Notes under the pieces: generated by a model | Seen by the model: only the letters and a program-made list of their open reading frames with translations | Database searches by the model: none | Told to the model about the DNA's origin: nothing | Made by a program: the position numbers and the translations under genes | From: Lachnospiraceae bacterium | GTDB taxonomy: Bacteria; Bacillota; Clostridia; Lachnospirales; Lachnospiraceae | Direction of reading: 5' to 3' | Assembly (NCBI GenBank): GCA_024687655.1 | Contig: JAILEN010000028.1 | Location: 1 to 41,707, forward strand | Length of the DNA: 41,707 nt | Shown: piece after piece, positions 30,366-41,707 of the stretch | Numbering within the stretch: the stretch's first letter is position 1 | Layout: each line of letters starts with the position of its first letter

Positions 30366-31130
30366 TTATAACTGTGAAAGCGCCTGAAGGGCATCCTGGG
30401 GGATGATCATCTCTGAGATCTCCGTCAGGTGGCAATCCAACCCCAGGGTCTCTGGCAGGGGTGATGAGTACTCACTTAAGATATTGCACAGGCGGTTGAA
30501 AACCTCCGGCGTAGCCTCGTCCATGGAAAGAATGAGGCAGTACTCGTCGGTATAGAGCTTGAGGAGCCTGCTGCTGCCGGGATAGGTAAAATCAAAAGCC
30601 CGGGAAGCATCCACCGCATCATCCAAAGTATCAAAGCAGAAGGAACGAACCACATTTTCAAAGGGAACATCTGCCTCGGTGCTCTCGGAAGCGGCCTTTT
30701 TGGCATTTTTACCGGCAAAGAGCTTAAGAATGTCATTAGCGGTGTGGCTGTAGTCGATGGAGGGCAGGGGGCTTGTGAAGTCCTCAAGGGAAATATCATC
30801 ATAGTCCTCATAATCCTCATCCATATCCGAGGAAATATCCGAAAGGTCCGCAAAGCTGGAAAATCTGGTGTCCAGCTCATCGGGATAGGGCACCTTGGTA
30901 ACGATGAGTATGATGCCGTCTGCAGAAACCGGAATGGCCTCTATCACAAGAGGGATATCCTCCGCCTCAAAGCCATATTTGTAAGAGGCCCAGCGAAGCA
31001 TCTCCTTGAAGAGAGTGCGGGCCTTGGGGGTACCGTAGGCAAACTCCGAAAGTCGGATATTACGCTGCTCCAAGTCCTCCCGGCTAAGTGTGCACCGGAT
31101 TTGGTTTTCATTTATCTTTTCTATTCTCAT
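30366..31130 (-). CDS. mecA: Adaptor protein MecA
   Basis: MRIEKINENQIRCTLSREDLEQRNIRLSEFAYGTPKARTLFKEML...; C-terminal substrate-adaptor domain. Confidence 0.9.
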   Translation of the reverse strand: MRIEKINENQIRCTLSREDLEQRNIRLSEFAYGTPKARTLFKEMLRWASYKYGFEAEDIPLVIEAIPVSADGIILIVTKVPYPDELDTRFSSFADLSDISSDMDEDYEDYDDISLEDFTSPLPSIDYSHTANDILKLFAGKNAKKAASESTEADVPFENVVRSFCFDTLDDAVDASRAFDFTYPGSSRLLKLYTDEYCLILSMDEATPEVFNRLCNILSEYSSPLPETLGLDCHLTEISEMIIPQDALQALSQL

Positions 31131-31199
31131 ATATCAACCTTTATAAAAATACGCATATTTGTATTTACATTATAGAGTATAACCCGGTCCTAAGTAAAG

Positions 31200-31243
31200 T
31201 TAATAATTATTAAGAATTATTACAGAAATTTAATAATTATTAA
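31200..31243. repeat. Two identical 14-bp palindromes TTAATAATTATTAA
   Basis: 31200-31213 and 31230-31243, spaced exactly 30 bp, upstream of mecA. Confidence 0.75.
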
Positions 31244-31269
31244 CAAAGGTTAACAATGGCCTGAAACTA

Positions 31270-31298
31270 TTGAAAAGCAGATAGTTTGCTGATATATT
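31270..31298 (+). promoter_or_regulatory. Candidate promoter for intergenic RNA
   Basis: TTGAAA (31270-31275)-17 nt-TATATT (31293-31298). Confidence 0.5.
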
Positions 31299-31304
31299 AA
31301 GCGC

Positions 31305-31735
31305 GGATCAAAGATATGATCCTGTAAATGATAGCTGCATACCGACATTTTCTGTTCATCATATTCTAAATTCGATAGTCATTCCATCAAAGAGTTTATG
31401 AGAAGAAGGTTTTGGAGAGTTTTTATCAGGGATATACCTATATACCACGAGGTTCCTGCCTCCACACGGAAAATGGTAAAGAACTAGTGTAAAGAATAAT
31501 TTTACGCATCCTGGGGAGGATCGAAGTGACAAATGGTATGCCAGGCTGAGATGGGAGGTGGTATGAAAAACGTAAATAGCCGAGACTGACAGCAGTAATG
31601 TACGTATTGACACTGCTGTCGGAGAAACCGGTGTTTGTATCATTATTTGAGTAGTCTGTAAATAAGTTCATAGGGACTTAATAAAACGAATTCAGAAATC
31701 AGATGGGGGCAGGATACATATCCTGCTCCTGCTTT
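31305..31735 (+). ncRNA. Candidate structured non-coding RNA, family unknown
   Basis: Promoter upstream, series of inverted repeats (GGATCA/TGATCC, ATACCAC/GTGGTAT, GAGG/CCTC, GTGTAAA/TTTACGC, ATCCT/AGGAT, GACAGCAG/CTGCTGTC), outer TTCTAAATTCG/CGAATTCAGAA, terminator-like hairpin at the end; no convincing CDS. Confidence 0.4.
31706..31729 (+). terminator. Terminator-like hairpin ending the intergenic locus
   Basis: GGGGCAGGAT-acat-ATCCTGCTCC, 10 bp with one G-T; only a weak T tract. Confidence 0.45.
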
Positions 31736-31797
31736 ATGTTGAAGATAAGATGTGCTATAATGCCTTAATGAGCGAAACAAACTGAAGGAGATGCTTT

Positions 31798-33513
31798 ATG
31801 AACAAAAAAAAGAAACCTGCAAGCGGTCTGTATATAGCACTGGCTTTCGGCCTTCTGATCCTGACGGCGGGTCTGTTGATAATTGCCAAAAAATACGCAC
31901 CTACCCGGGAAAGGATGGAGCTTTCCGAGGTATATGAGAGCCATTTTGAAAATGAGGCAGCAGTCATTTTAAACGGGGAATACATGCCCACTGAGGAGAC
32001 GGACAGCTGTGCATACGGTGTGATACTTTCCGGGACACCCTATCTCCAGTTGGATTTTATTAAAAACAATATCGATAACCGCTATGTTTACGATGACAGC
32101 GAAAAAGTGCTTCGGTACACCACAGATACGGACATCATTTCCGTGAATATCGGTGATAATACCTACAGCGTGGGCCGTACTGAGGAGAGCATAGATGCAC
32201 CCATTATCGAGCAGGAGGGAGCCGGGGTTTATCTTGCGGTGCAGTTTGTCCAGAAGTATTCGGATCTCGGATATTCCGTGGAAAGTGACCCGGATCGTAT
32301 CATCATCCAGCTGGCGGGCTGGGAGAAAAAGACGGCTACCATCAAAAAGAACACCCAGATCAGACGGCTGGGCGGCCCCAAGAGCAAGATCCTGAAGGAT
32401 GTCAGTAAGGGTGATCACGTCATAGTTTTGGATGAGATAGGAAAATGGACCGAGATCATGACCGATGACGGGGTTATGGGCTACTGCCTGGATAAGTACA
32501 TCATTGACAAGAATACCGAGACAGTGGAAGCGGTTTTGCCCGAGAGGAGCTACAAGCATATCCTTATGAACGAAAAGGTTTCCATGGGCTGGGTCCAGAT
32601 CATGGACAAGCCGGGCAACGTCAGTATTGACAGCGTACTCAATAAGGCTGGTGACGGCATCAATGTCATCTCACCCACTTGGTTCAGACTCAGTGACAAT
32701 CAGGGTGGGATAGATAATATCGCCAGTTATGACTACGTCAACAAATGTCACGATATGGGCATACAGGTTTGGGGTCTGGTCAACAATTTCGACAATAAGG
32801 ATATTTCCTCCAATGCAGTTTTAACCTCCGCCTCCGCCAGGGATAATCTCATCAACAATCTGATCGGTGCGGCGGTGGCATACGATATGGATGGTATCAA
32901 CGTGGACTTCGAATTTCTTCAGCCCGCAGATGCAGATGGTTTTCTGGAGTTTATCAGGGAGCTTTCCGTAAAGTGCAGGAACAATGATCTGGTGCTTTCC
33001 GTGGATAACTACGTTCCCTCATCCTTCCATGCATTTTATGATTACGAGGAGCAGGGCAAATATGCGGATTACGTGGTGATCATGGCCTACGACGAGCATT
33101 ATTCTGGCAGCGATGATCCGGGCAGTGTGTCCAGTCTGGGCTTTGTGGAAAAGGCGGCGTCGGATATGCTGGAATATGTGTCGCCTGATCAGATAATCCT
33201 GGGCATGCCCTTTTATTATCGCCTGTGGATCACCAATGAAACTGGGCTTACCAGTTCCGTGATCCATATGGATGAGACGGACAGTATGCTGGAAAAGTAT
33301 GGAGCCACCACCAACTGGATTGATGAGGTGGGTCAGAGTTACGCAGAGTTTGACTATGAAGGATCGCATTATCAGACCTGGATCGAGGATACCAGATCTC
33401 TTGAGCTGAAGCTGCAGGTTATGGAGGAAAATAACCTGGCGGGAGCAGCCTTTTGGAAGCTGGGTCTGGAACCCGAGAGTACATGGGATGTGATCAACGA
33501 GTATTTGCAATGA
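31798..33513 (+). CDS. Membrane-anchored/secreted GH18-family hydrolase with bacterial SH3 domain
   Basis: N-terminal TM helix; SH3b-like TATIKKNTQIRRLGGPKSKILKDVSKGDHVIVL...; catalytic DMDGINVDFE. Confidence 0.9.
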   Translation: MNKKKKPASGLYIALAFGLLILTAGLLIIAKKYAPTRERMELSEVYESHFENEAAVILNGEYMPTEETDSCAYGVILSGTPYLQLDFIKNNIDNRYVYDDSEKVLRYTTDTDIISVNIGDNTYSVGRTEESIDAPIIEQEGAGVYLAVQFVQKYSDLGYSVESDPDRIIIQLAGWEKKTATIKKNTQIRRLGGPKSKILKDVSKGDHVIVLDEIGKWTEIMTDDGVMGYCLDKYIIDKNTETVEAVLPERSYKHILMNEKVSMGWVQIMDKPGNVSIDSVLNKAGDGINVISPTWFRLSDNQGGIDNIASYDYVNKCHDMGIQVWGLVNNFDNKDISSNAVLTSASARDNLINNLIGAAVAYDMDGINVDFEFLQPADADGFLEFIRELSVKCRNNDLVLSVDNYVPSSFHAFYDYEEQGKYADYVVIMAYDEHYSGSDDPGSVSSLGFVEKAASDMLEYVSPDQIILGMPFYYRLWITNETGLTSSVIHMDETDSMLEKYGATTNWIDEVGQSYAEFDYEGSHYQTWIEDTRSLELKLQVMEENNLAGAAFWKLGLEPESTWDVINEYLQ

Positions 33514-34559
33514 AAACTGATATAATAAGGATCGATCCGGAAAACATAGATGCCGCAGCCATGGAACGGGCGGCAGGGTATATCAGGAAAAAGGAGCTGG
33601 TGGCCTTTCCCACGGAGACAGTGTACGGACTGGGTGGTGATGCCATGGACACCGGTGCATCCAAAAGGATATATTCGGCAAAGGGCAGGCCCTCAGACAA
33701 TCCGCTGATCATCCATATAGCACAGACGGAGAGTCTATATGATATCGGGACGGATATTCCGGAGGCAGCCTTTGATCTGGCCGGGGCGTTTTGGCCCGGT
33801 CCCATGACTCTTATCATAAAAAAGAAAGCCGGGGTCCCTTATGAGACCACGGGAGGATTGGATACCGTGGCAGTGAGGCTTCCCTCGCACCCCATAGCCA
33901 GGGAGCTCATTAAAAAAAGCGGATGCTTCATTGCAGCTCCATCAGCCAACACCAGCGGCAGACCCTCACCCACAAAGGCATCTCACGTTATTGAGGACAT
34001 GGATGGTCGCATTGCCTGCATTATAGACGGAGGGACCGTGGAGATCGGACTGGAGTCCACCATCATAGACCTGACTGAGGACATTCCCACAATTTTACGT
34101 CCCGGAGCCATCACTTTGGCACAGGTTAAAAGTGTTACAGGTGAGGCGAGGATGGATCCGGGACTGGTAAAGGAAGACGAGACCACACGCCCCAAAGCAC
34201 CGGGGATGAGATACAGACACTATGCTCCCCGGGGAGAGCTTACAATAGTAGAGGGCGAGAGGCAGGCTGTGATAAGCAGGATACAAAAGCTGTGTGAGGA
34301 AAGCAAAAACGCAGGGCACAGGACTGCCGTCATCTCCAGCACCGAGAGTGCAAAGAATTATGAGGGTTACCGGGTCTTTGATATAGGGGCCCTAAGCCAC
34401 GAGGAAGAGATCGCTCACAACCTCTATGACATCCTCAGAAAGCTGGATGAAGAAGACATAGAGCAGATCTATTCGGAGTCCTTTGATACTCCAAATGTGG
34501 GGACGGCCATTATGAACCGGCTTCTCAAGGCAGCAGGACACAGACTTATCAGAGTGTAA
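33510..34559 (+). CDS. Threonylcarbamoyl-AMP synthase (Sua5/YwlC/TsaC)
   Basis: LVAFPTETVYGLGGDAMD, KGRPSDNPLIIHI, APSANTSGRPSPTKASHV; ATGA overlap with upstream gene. Confidence 0.95.
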   Translation: MKTDIIRIDPENIDAAAMERAAGYIRKKELVAFPTETVYGLGGDAMDTGASKRIYSAKGRPSDNPLIIHIAQTESLYDIGTDIPEAAFDLAGAFWPGPMTLIIKKKAGVPYETTGGLDTVAVRLPSHPIARELIKKSGCFIAAPSANTSGRPSPTKASHVIEDMDGRIACIIDGGTVEIGLESTIIDLTEDIPTILRPGAITLAQVKSVTGEARMDPGLVKEDETTRPKAPGMRYRHYAPRGELTIVEGERQAVISRIQKLCEESKNAGHRTAVISSTESAKNYEGYRVFDIGALSHEEEIAHNLYDILRKLDEEDIEQIYSESFDTPNVGTAIMNRLLKAAGHRLIRV

Positions 34560-34621
34560 AATACAATTTTATACAAAACTTACAGTTTTTTTAATAATAT
34601 GATAGACTTTTTGGTTGAAAA

Positions 34622-35089
34622 ATGAGAAAATACAAACGTGTGATATTTGCCGAGGGTAATGGGATCACCCGGGCACCCATGGCGGCAGAGATTTTTAAAA
34701 GCATATACAGCGGCGATGCGGAGATTTTATCCCGGGGGATCATAGTTCAGTTTTCCGAGCCCCTTAATCAAAAGGCACAGGCTGTGATGATCAGTAACGG
34801 TATAGATCTTACTGATTTTGAGTCCCAAAAGCTGGTGGCTTCGGACATTACCCTGGATACCATAGTTTTTACCATGGAGGCATCATCGCTTAAAAAGATC
34901 CTTGAGAGTATAGATACTGCCAATGAGGAGAATACATTCCTACTCACGGATTTTGTGGGAGAGGAGCTTCCCATCATGAATCCCTTTGGCGGGACTCTCC
35001 AGACCTACGGAATATGCTTCGAGATGCTTAAGACCACACTTAAAAAGCTTAATGACAGGCTTTGTGAGGATGATACCAAGGAGGCTTAG
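34622..35089 (+). CDS. Low-molecular-weight phosphatase/YwlE-like protein lacking catalytic residues
   Basis: VIFAEGNGITRAPMAAEIF aligns to VxFVCxGNxCRSPMAEAxF; IMNPFGGTLQTYG aligns to DPFGGSxxxY; located after ywlC homologue. Confidence 0.8.
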   Translation: MRKYKRVIFAEGNGITRAPMAAEIFKSIYSGDAEILSRGIIVQFSEPLNQKAQAVMISNGIDLTDFESQKLVASDITLDTIVFTMEASSLKKILESIDTANEENTFLLTDFVGEELPIMNPFGGTLQTYGICFEMLKTTLKKLNDRLCEDDTKEA

Positions 35090-35575
35090 GTGAGCGAAAA
35101 AAGAGAAGACTATTTAAGCTGGGATGAATACTTTATGGGCATTGCCTTTTTATCCGGCATGCGCTCAAAGGATCCCCACACTCAGGTGGGAGCCTGCATA
35201 GTGAGCCAGGACAACAAGATCCTGTCCATGGGCTATAACGGCTTTCCTCTGGGATGCTCGGATGATGAGTTTCCATGGAACCGGGACGGCGACCCCCTGG
35301 ACAATAAATACTTTTACACCACCCACAGTGAGCTCAACGCCATTTTAAACTACAGAGGCGGATCACTGGAGGGAGCCAAGTTGTATGTATCACTGTTTCC
35401 CTGCAACGAATGTGCCAAGGCCATCATACAGTCGGGGATCAAGGAGATCATTTACGACAGTGACAAGTACGAGCATACTCCCAGCGTCATAGCTTCCAAG
35501 AGGATGCTTGATGCTGCCGGGGTGACCTTCAAGAAATACGAGCATACCGGACGCACCATTACCATGGACGTATGA
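35090..35575 (+). CDS. dCMP deaminase (ComEB-like)
   Basis: SKDPHTQVGACIVSQDNKILSMGYNGFP, HSELNAI, SLFPCNECAKAIIQSGI zinc motifs; GTG start. Confidence 0.93.
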   Translation: MSEKREDYLSWDEYFMGIAFLSGMRSKDPHTQVGACIVSQDNKILSMGYNGFPLGCSDDEFPWNRDGDPLDNKYFYTTHSELNAILNYRGGSLEGAKLYVSLFPCNECAKAIIQSGIKEIIYDSDKYEHTPSVIASKRMLDAAGVTFKKYEHTGRTITMDV

Positions 35576-35814
35576 GAAAAAACAGAGAAGTATTTGAAAT
35601 GCTCACCCTCATCATGCAGTTGGGAATATCCATGCTGGTGCCCATCATGATGTGTACCCTGATCGGGGTGTGGCTCGGAAAAAGGGCTGAGTCCAACGTC
35701 ATCCCCGTGGTGGGATTCGTGATCGGTGCAGTGGCGGGCCTTGAATCGGTTTATAAGATAGTAAAAAAATATATCGATAAAAAGGATGATAAAAGCATTA
35801 AAAAGGATGAATGA
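35572..35814 (+). CDS. AtpZ/AtpI-like small membrane protein
   Basis: Two TM helices LGISMLVPIMMCTLIGVWLGKR...VVGFVIGAVAGLESVYKIVKKYI; first gene of atp cluster. Confidence 0.8.
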   Translation: MRKNREVFEMLTLIMQLGISMLVPIMMCTLIGVWLGKRAESNVIPVVGFVIGAVAGLESVYKIVKKYIDKKDDKSIKKDE

Positions 35815-36217
35815 AGCCCTGCCGGGGTTACTTTTGGGGATACTGATCTTCGGGATCGCAGAGGAGCTCATCGGCGTATGGTTCGTGGCTGACAAGCTGC
35901 GGTTTACCACAGGGGTTTTGATTGGGATTGGCTGTGCCGCAGGCATGGGCATCCACATAGCATGGATACTGGAGGAGTCAGTCAGGTTTGAGGGCACCGC
36001 CACCAAAAAGATGGCGTTTTTCTCGGCTCTCAGGTATGTATGCGTGGTTCTTGTATTTTTTGCCATGGTATATTTCAAACTGGGCAATTTCTATGCGGCT
36101 TTCATTGGGGTACTTAGCCTCAAGGCCAGTGCATATGCCCAGCCCATGCTGAAAAGATTATTAAATAAGGACTCTTCGGGCATGCGCCCTTTCGATGACG
36201 GAAATATACAGACTTAG
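35807..36217 (+). CDS. ATP synthase subunit I-like membrane protein
   Basis: Four TM helices; position before atpB; start may be 35786 or 35807. Confidence 0.75.
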   Translation: MNEALPGLLLGILIFGIAEELIGVWFVADKLRFTTGVLIGIGCAAGMGIHIAWILEESVRFEGTATKKMAFFSALRYVCVVLVFFAMVYFKLGNFYAAFIGVLSLKASAYAQPMLKRLLNKDSSGMRPFDDGNIQT

Positions 36218-36261
36218 GAAGTGCAGATCTACGATTCCTGGAAATAAGAGGAGGTGATAGA

Positions 36262-37032
36262 GTGGGAAATGTGGTAGTGATGTCATCCATGCCATCCGCT
36301 GATGACATTGACTTTATGATACATGGACTGTTCAAGTACAAGTACTTTGGTCATGAAGTCTGGATCACCACATCGCATGTGTGTATTCTGATCGTTATGC
36401 TGGCACTCATAATCTTTGCGCTCATTGTGAACCGCAAGATGAAAAAGGCAACGGAGGTGCCGGATGATTTTCAGAATGTGATCGAGGTCATAGTGGAGTT
36501 TTTGGATAGCATCGTGGAAGGAGCGATGGGATGGAGCGCTCCGAAGTTTCGGAATTATATAGGTACCCTGTTTTTATTCATACTGGTATCCAATATTTCC
36601 GGCATCTTCGGCCTGCGGCCCCCCACGGCAGATTATGGGACGACACTGGCCCTGGCTCTTATTACGTTTACACTGATACATTTCAATCAGTTTAGGCACA
36701 ATTCCCTTAAGAGCATCTGGGTGGATATGTGTTCACCTCTGCCACCCTGGCTTCCGATCTGGTTCCCCATCAACCTTATCAGCGAGATAGCGGTACCCAT
36801 TTCCATGAGTCTGCGTCTTTTCGCCAATGTGTTGTCGGGCACCATCATCATGGCACTGGTATACGGACTCCTCAAGTCCATCGCCTATGTCTGGCCCGCA
36901 GTACTTCATGTGTACTTCGACCTTTTCTCGGGAGCCATTCAGACATACGTTTTCTGTATGCTGACCATGACATACATCGCACAGCAGATGGGAGATCCCC
37001 CTCCTGCAGTAGCGGAAAAAACAACAAAGTAA
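36262..37032 (+). CDS. atpB: F1Fo ATP synthase subunit a
   Basis: PINLISEIAVPISMSLRLFANVLSGTII conserved helix; GTG start after gaggaggtg. Confidence 0.96.
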   Translation: MGNVVVMSSMPSADDIDFMIHGLFKYKYFGHEVWITTSHVCILIVMLALIIFALIVNRKMKKATEVPDDFQNVIEVIVEFLDSIVEGAMGWSAPKFRNYIGTLFLFILVSNISGIFGLRPPTADYGTTLALALITFTLIHFNQFRHNSLKSIWVDMCSPLPPWLPIWFPINLISEIAVPISMSLRLFANVLSGTIIMALVYGLLKSIAYVWPAVLHVYFDLFSGAIQTYVFCMLTMTYIAQQMGDPPPAVAEKTTK

Positions 37033-37035
37033 CAA

Positions 37036-37146
37036 AAACGCATTTCATGCGTTTATGTTAAACAAGGATGCACACGACACGGCACGGAAAGCCGCCTTCA
37101 GCGGCTCCGTGTCGGCGCAACAGAAAATGAGTCCATTCATTTTCTG
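37036..37146 (+). promoter_or_regulatory. Three tandem hairpins in atpB-atpE intergenic
   Basis: AAACGCAT-ttc-ATGCGTTT; CGACACGG..AGCCGC-cttca-GCGGCT-CCGTGTCG; CAGAAAATGA-gtccat-TCATTTTCTG. Confidence 0.7.
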
Positions 37147-37147
37147 A

Positions 37148-37432
<285 letters not shown>

Positions 37433-37446
37433 AAAAGGAGTTTTAG

Positions 37447-37965
37447 ATGGAAAGATTATTTAATCTTGACATTCAGCTTCTTGCAGACGCAACGCTTCTG
37501 ATAATAGCCGTTCCCTTCCTGTTCATCCTGCTTTCGTACCTTTTGTTCAATCCGGTACGTCAGTTCATGAACGATCGTAAGAACCGCATCGCCAACAACA
37601 TCAGCGATGCCATTGAGGACAGGGAAGAGGCAGAAAAGCTCAAGGAAGAATACGAAAAGAAGCTGAAGGATATCGACAAGGAAGCGGAAAAGATCCTTGC
37701 AGAGGCGAGGTCCAAGGCGCTTTCCAATGAAAACAGGATAATCAGTGATGCCAAGGAGGAAGCAGCAGCCATCATCGCAAAGGCCAGAGAGGATGCAAGA
37801 CTCGAGGCCAAGGCTGTGGAGGATGAGATGAAGCAGCAGATGATCGCCGTAGCGGCACTCATGGCACAAAAGGTAGTGACCAAGAACATCGACACTACCA
37901 TTCAGGCGTCGCTTGTGGATGACACATTAAAGGAAATGGGTGGTTTTTCATGGCAAAGCAGGTAG
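37447..37965 (+). CDS. atpF: F1Fo ATP synthase subunit b
   Basis: N-terminal TM then long charged helix, FNPVRQFMNDRKNRIANNISDAIEDREEAEKLKEEYE. Confidence 0.95.
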   Translation: MERLFNLDIQLLADATLLIIAVPFLFILLSYLLFNPVRQFMNDRKNRIANNISDAIEDREEAEKLKEEYEKKLKDIDKEAEKILAEARSKALSNENRIISDAKEEAAAIIAKAREDARLEAKAVEDEMKQQMIAVAALMAQKVVTKNIDTTIQASLVDDTLKEMGGFSWQSR

Positions 37966-38489
37966 AGACCGTATATGGCGATGCACTGTTTGAGCTGTCC
38001 ATGGAACAGGATAAGGTGGATGTCTTTTACGATGAGGTCAGATTTCTGATAGAGGTACTTGATGATAACAAGGACTTCATGGCAATGATGACACATCCCC
38101 AGATCCCTCAGGATGAAAAGCTTCAGACGGTTGACGCCATATTCAAGGGTAAGATCTCGGATGAGATGATCGGCCTGATGCGTATGATCGTGGAAAAAGG
38201 ACATTTTTCCGATATACGAGCTGTTTTTTCATATTTTGTCGGCAGGGTCAAGGAATACAAGAACATAGGCGTGGCCCATGTGTCCACTCCCATGGAATTG
38301 ACCGCAGACGAAAAGGACAGGATCGAAAAAAGACTTTTGGAGACCACAGATTACAAGTCCTTTGAGATGGATTATAAGGTGGATGAGGGACTCATCGGCG
38401 GCATGGTGATCCGCATAGGAGACCGTGTGGTGGATTCCTCCATCAGGACCAAGCTTTACAATCTGTCAAGAGAACTAAGTCGCGCATAG
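37950..38489 (+). CDS. atpH: F1Fo ATP synthase subunit delta
   Basis: AKQVETVYGDALFELSMEQ, C-terminal DEGLIGGMVIRIGDRVVDSSIRTKLYNLSREL. Confidence 0.95.
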   Translation: MAKQVETVYGDALFELSMEQDKVDVFYDEVRFLIEVLDDNKDFMAMMTHPQIPQDEKLQTVDAIFKGKISDEMIGLMRMIVEKGHFSDIRAVFSYFVGRVKEYKNIGVAHVSTPMELTADEKDRIEKRLLETTDYKSFEMDYKVDEGLIGGMVIRIGDRVVDSSIRTKLYNLSRELSRA

Positions 38490-38516
38490 GCAATCAGTTT
38501 TATAGGAAGAAGGTGA

Positions 38517-40034
<1,518 letters not shown>

Positions 40035-40052
40035 GAAAGGCGGTAACGCAAT

Positions 40053-41707
<1,655 letters not shown>

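Noticed and set aside
31399-31488. Plus-strand frames in the gap such as MRRRFWRVFIRDIPIYHEVPASTRKMVKN
   Set aside because: Short, weak SD, and stops in all frames soon after; no evidence of a real protein, though a gene relic cannot be excluded.
31359-31671. Two minus-strand ORFs (94 and 77 aa) in the mecA-GH18 gap
   Set aside because: No SD, no family resemblance and overlap with nested inverted repeats; a structured RNA or element fits better.
35452-36087. 211-aa minus-strand ORF opposite dCMP deaminase and the AtpI-like genes
   Set aside because: Spans three well-supported plus-strand genes; composition looks like an antisense artefact.

Overview
The window is an oriC-centred chromosomal region of a Firmicute, most likely Lachnospiraceae (inferred from gene content and protein style only). 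Left of the origin, on the minus strand, it carries rpmH-rnpA-yidD-yidC-jag, then mnmE-mnmG-rsmG and a coiled-coil protein. Right of the origin, on the plus strand, it carries dnaA-dnaN-yaaA-recF-gyrB-gyrA, a two-subunit fumarase, a PfkB kinase, a ferredoxin-fused aldo/keto reductase, tRNA-Ser(GCU), tRNA-Cys(GCA), plsY-like, a secreted GH5 glucanase with a small secreted partner, gamma-carbonic anhydrase, a lone sugar-ABC ATPase, a PucR/CdaR-like regulator, gdpP-rplI-dnaB, a small ferredoxin, a DUF1858 protein, mecA, a GH18/SH3 protein, tsaC/ywlC, an LMW-phosphatase-like protein, dCMP deaminase, and an F1Fo-ATPase operon cut off within atpD. No CRISPR array, prophage or intact IS was seen. The strongest items for follow-up are: (1) an LMW-PTP/YwlE-like protein in the ywlC-ywlE syntenic slot that has lost both the catalytic Cys and the general-acid Asp; (2) a family of intergenic hairpin repeats (ATYCT-GA-GCNNAGC-GA-AGRAT) with covarying stems and mostly GNA triloops; (3) a promoter- and terminator-bounded non-coding locus of about 430 nt between mecA and the GH18 gene; (4) three consecutive hairpins between atpB and atpE; (5) a c-subunit with a Na+-type binding motif; (6) a MerR-type 19-bp-spacer promoter with a possible leader peptide before the aldo/keto reductase.
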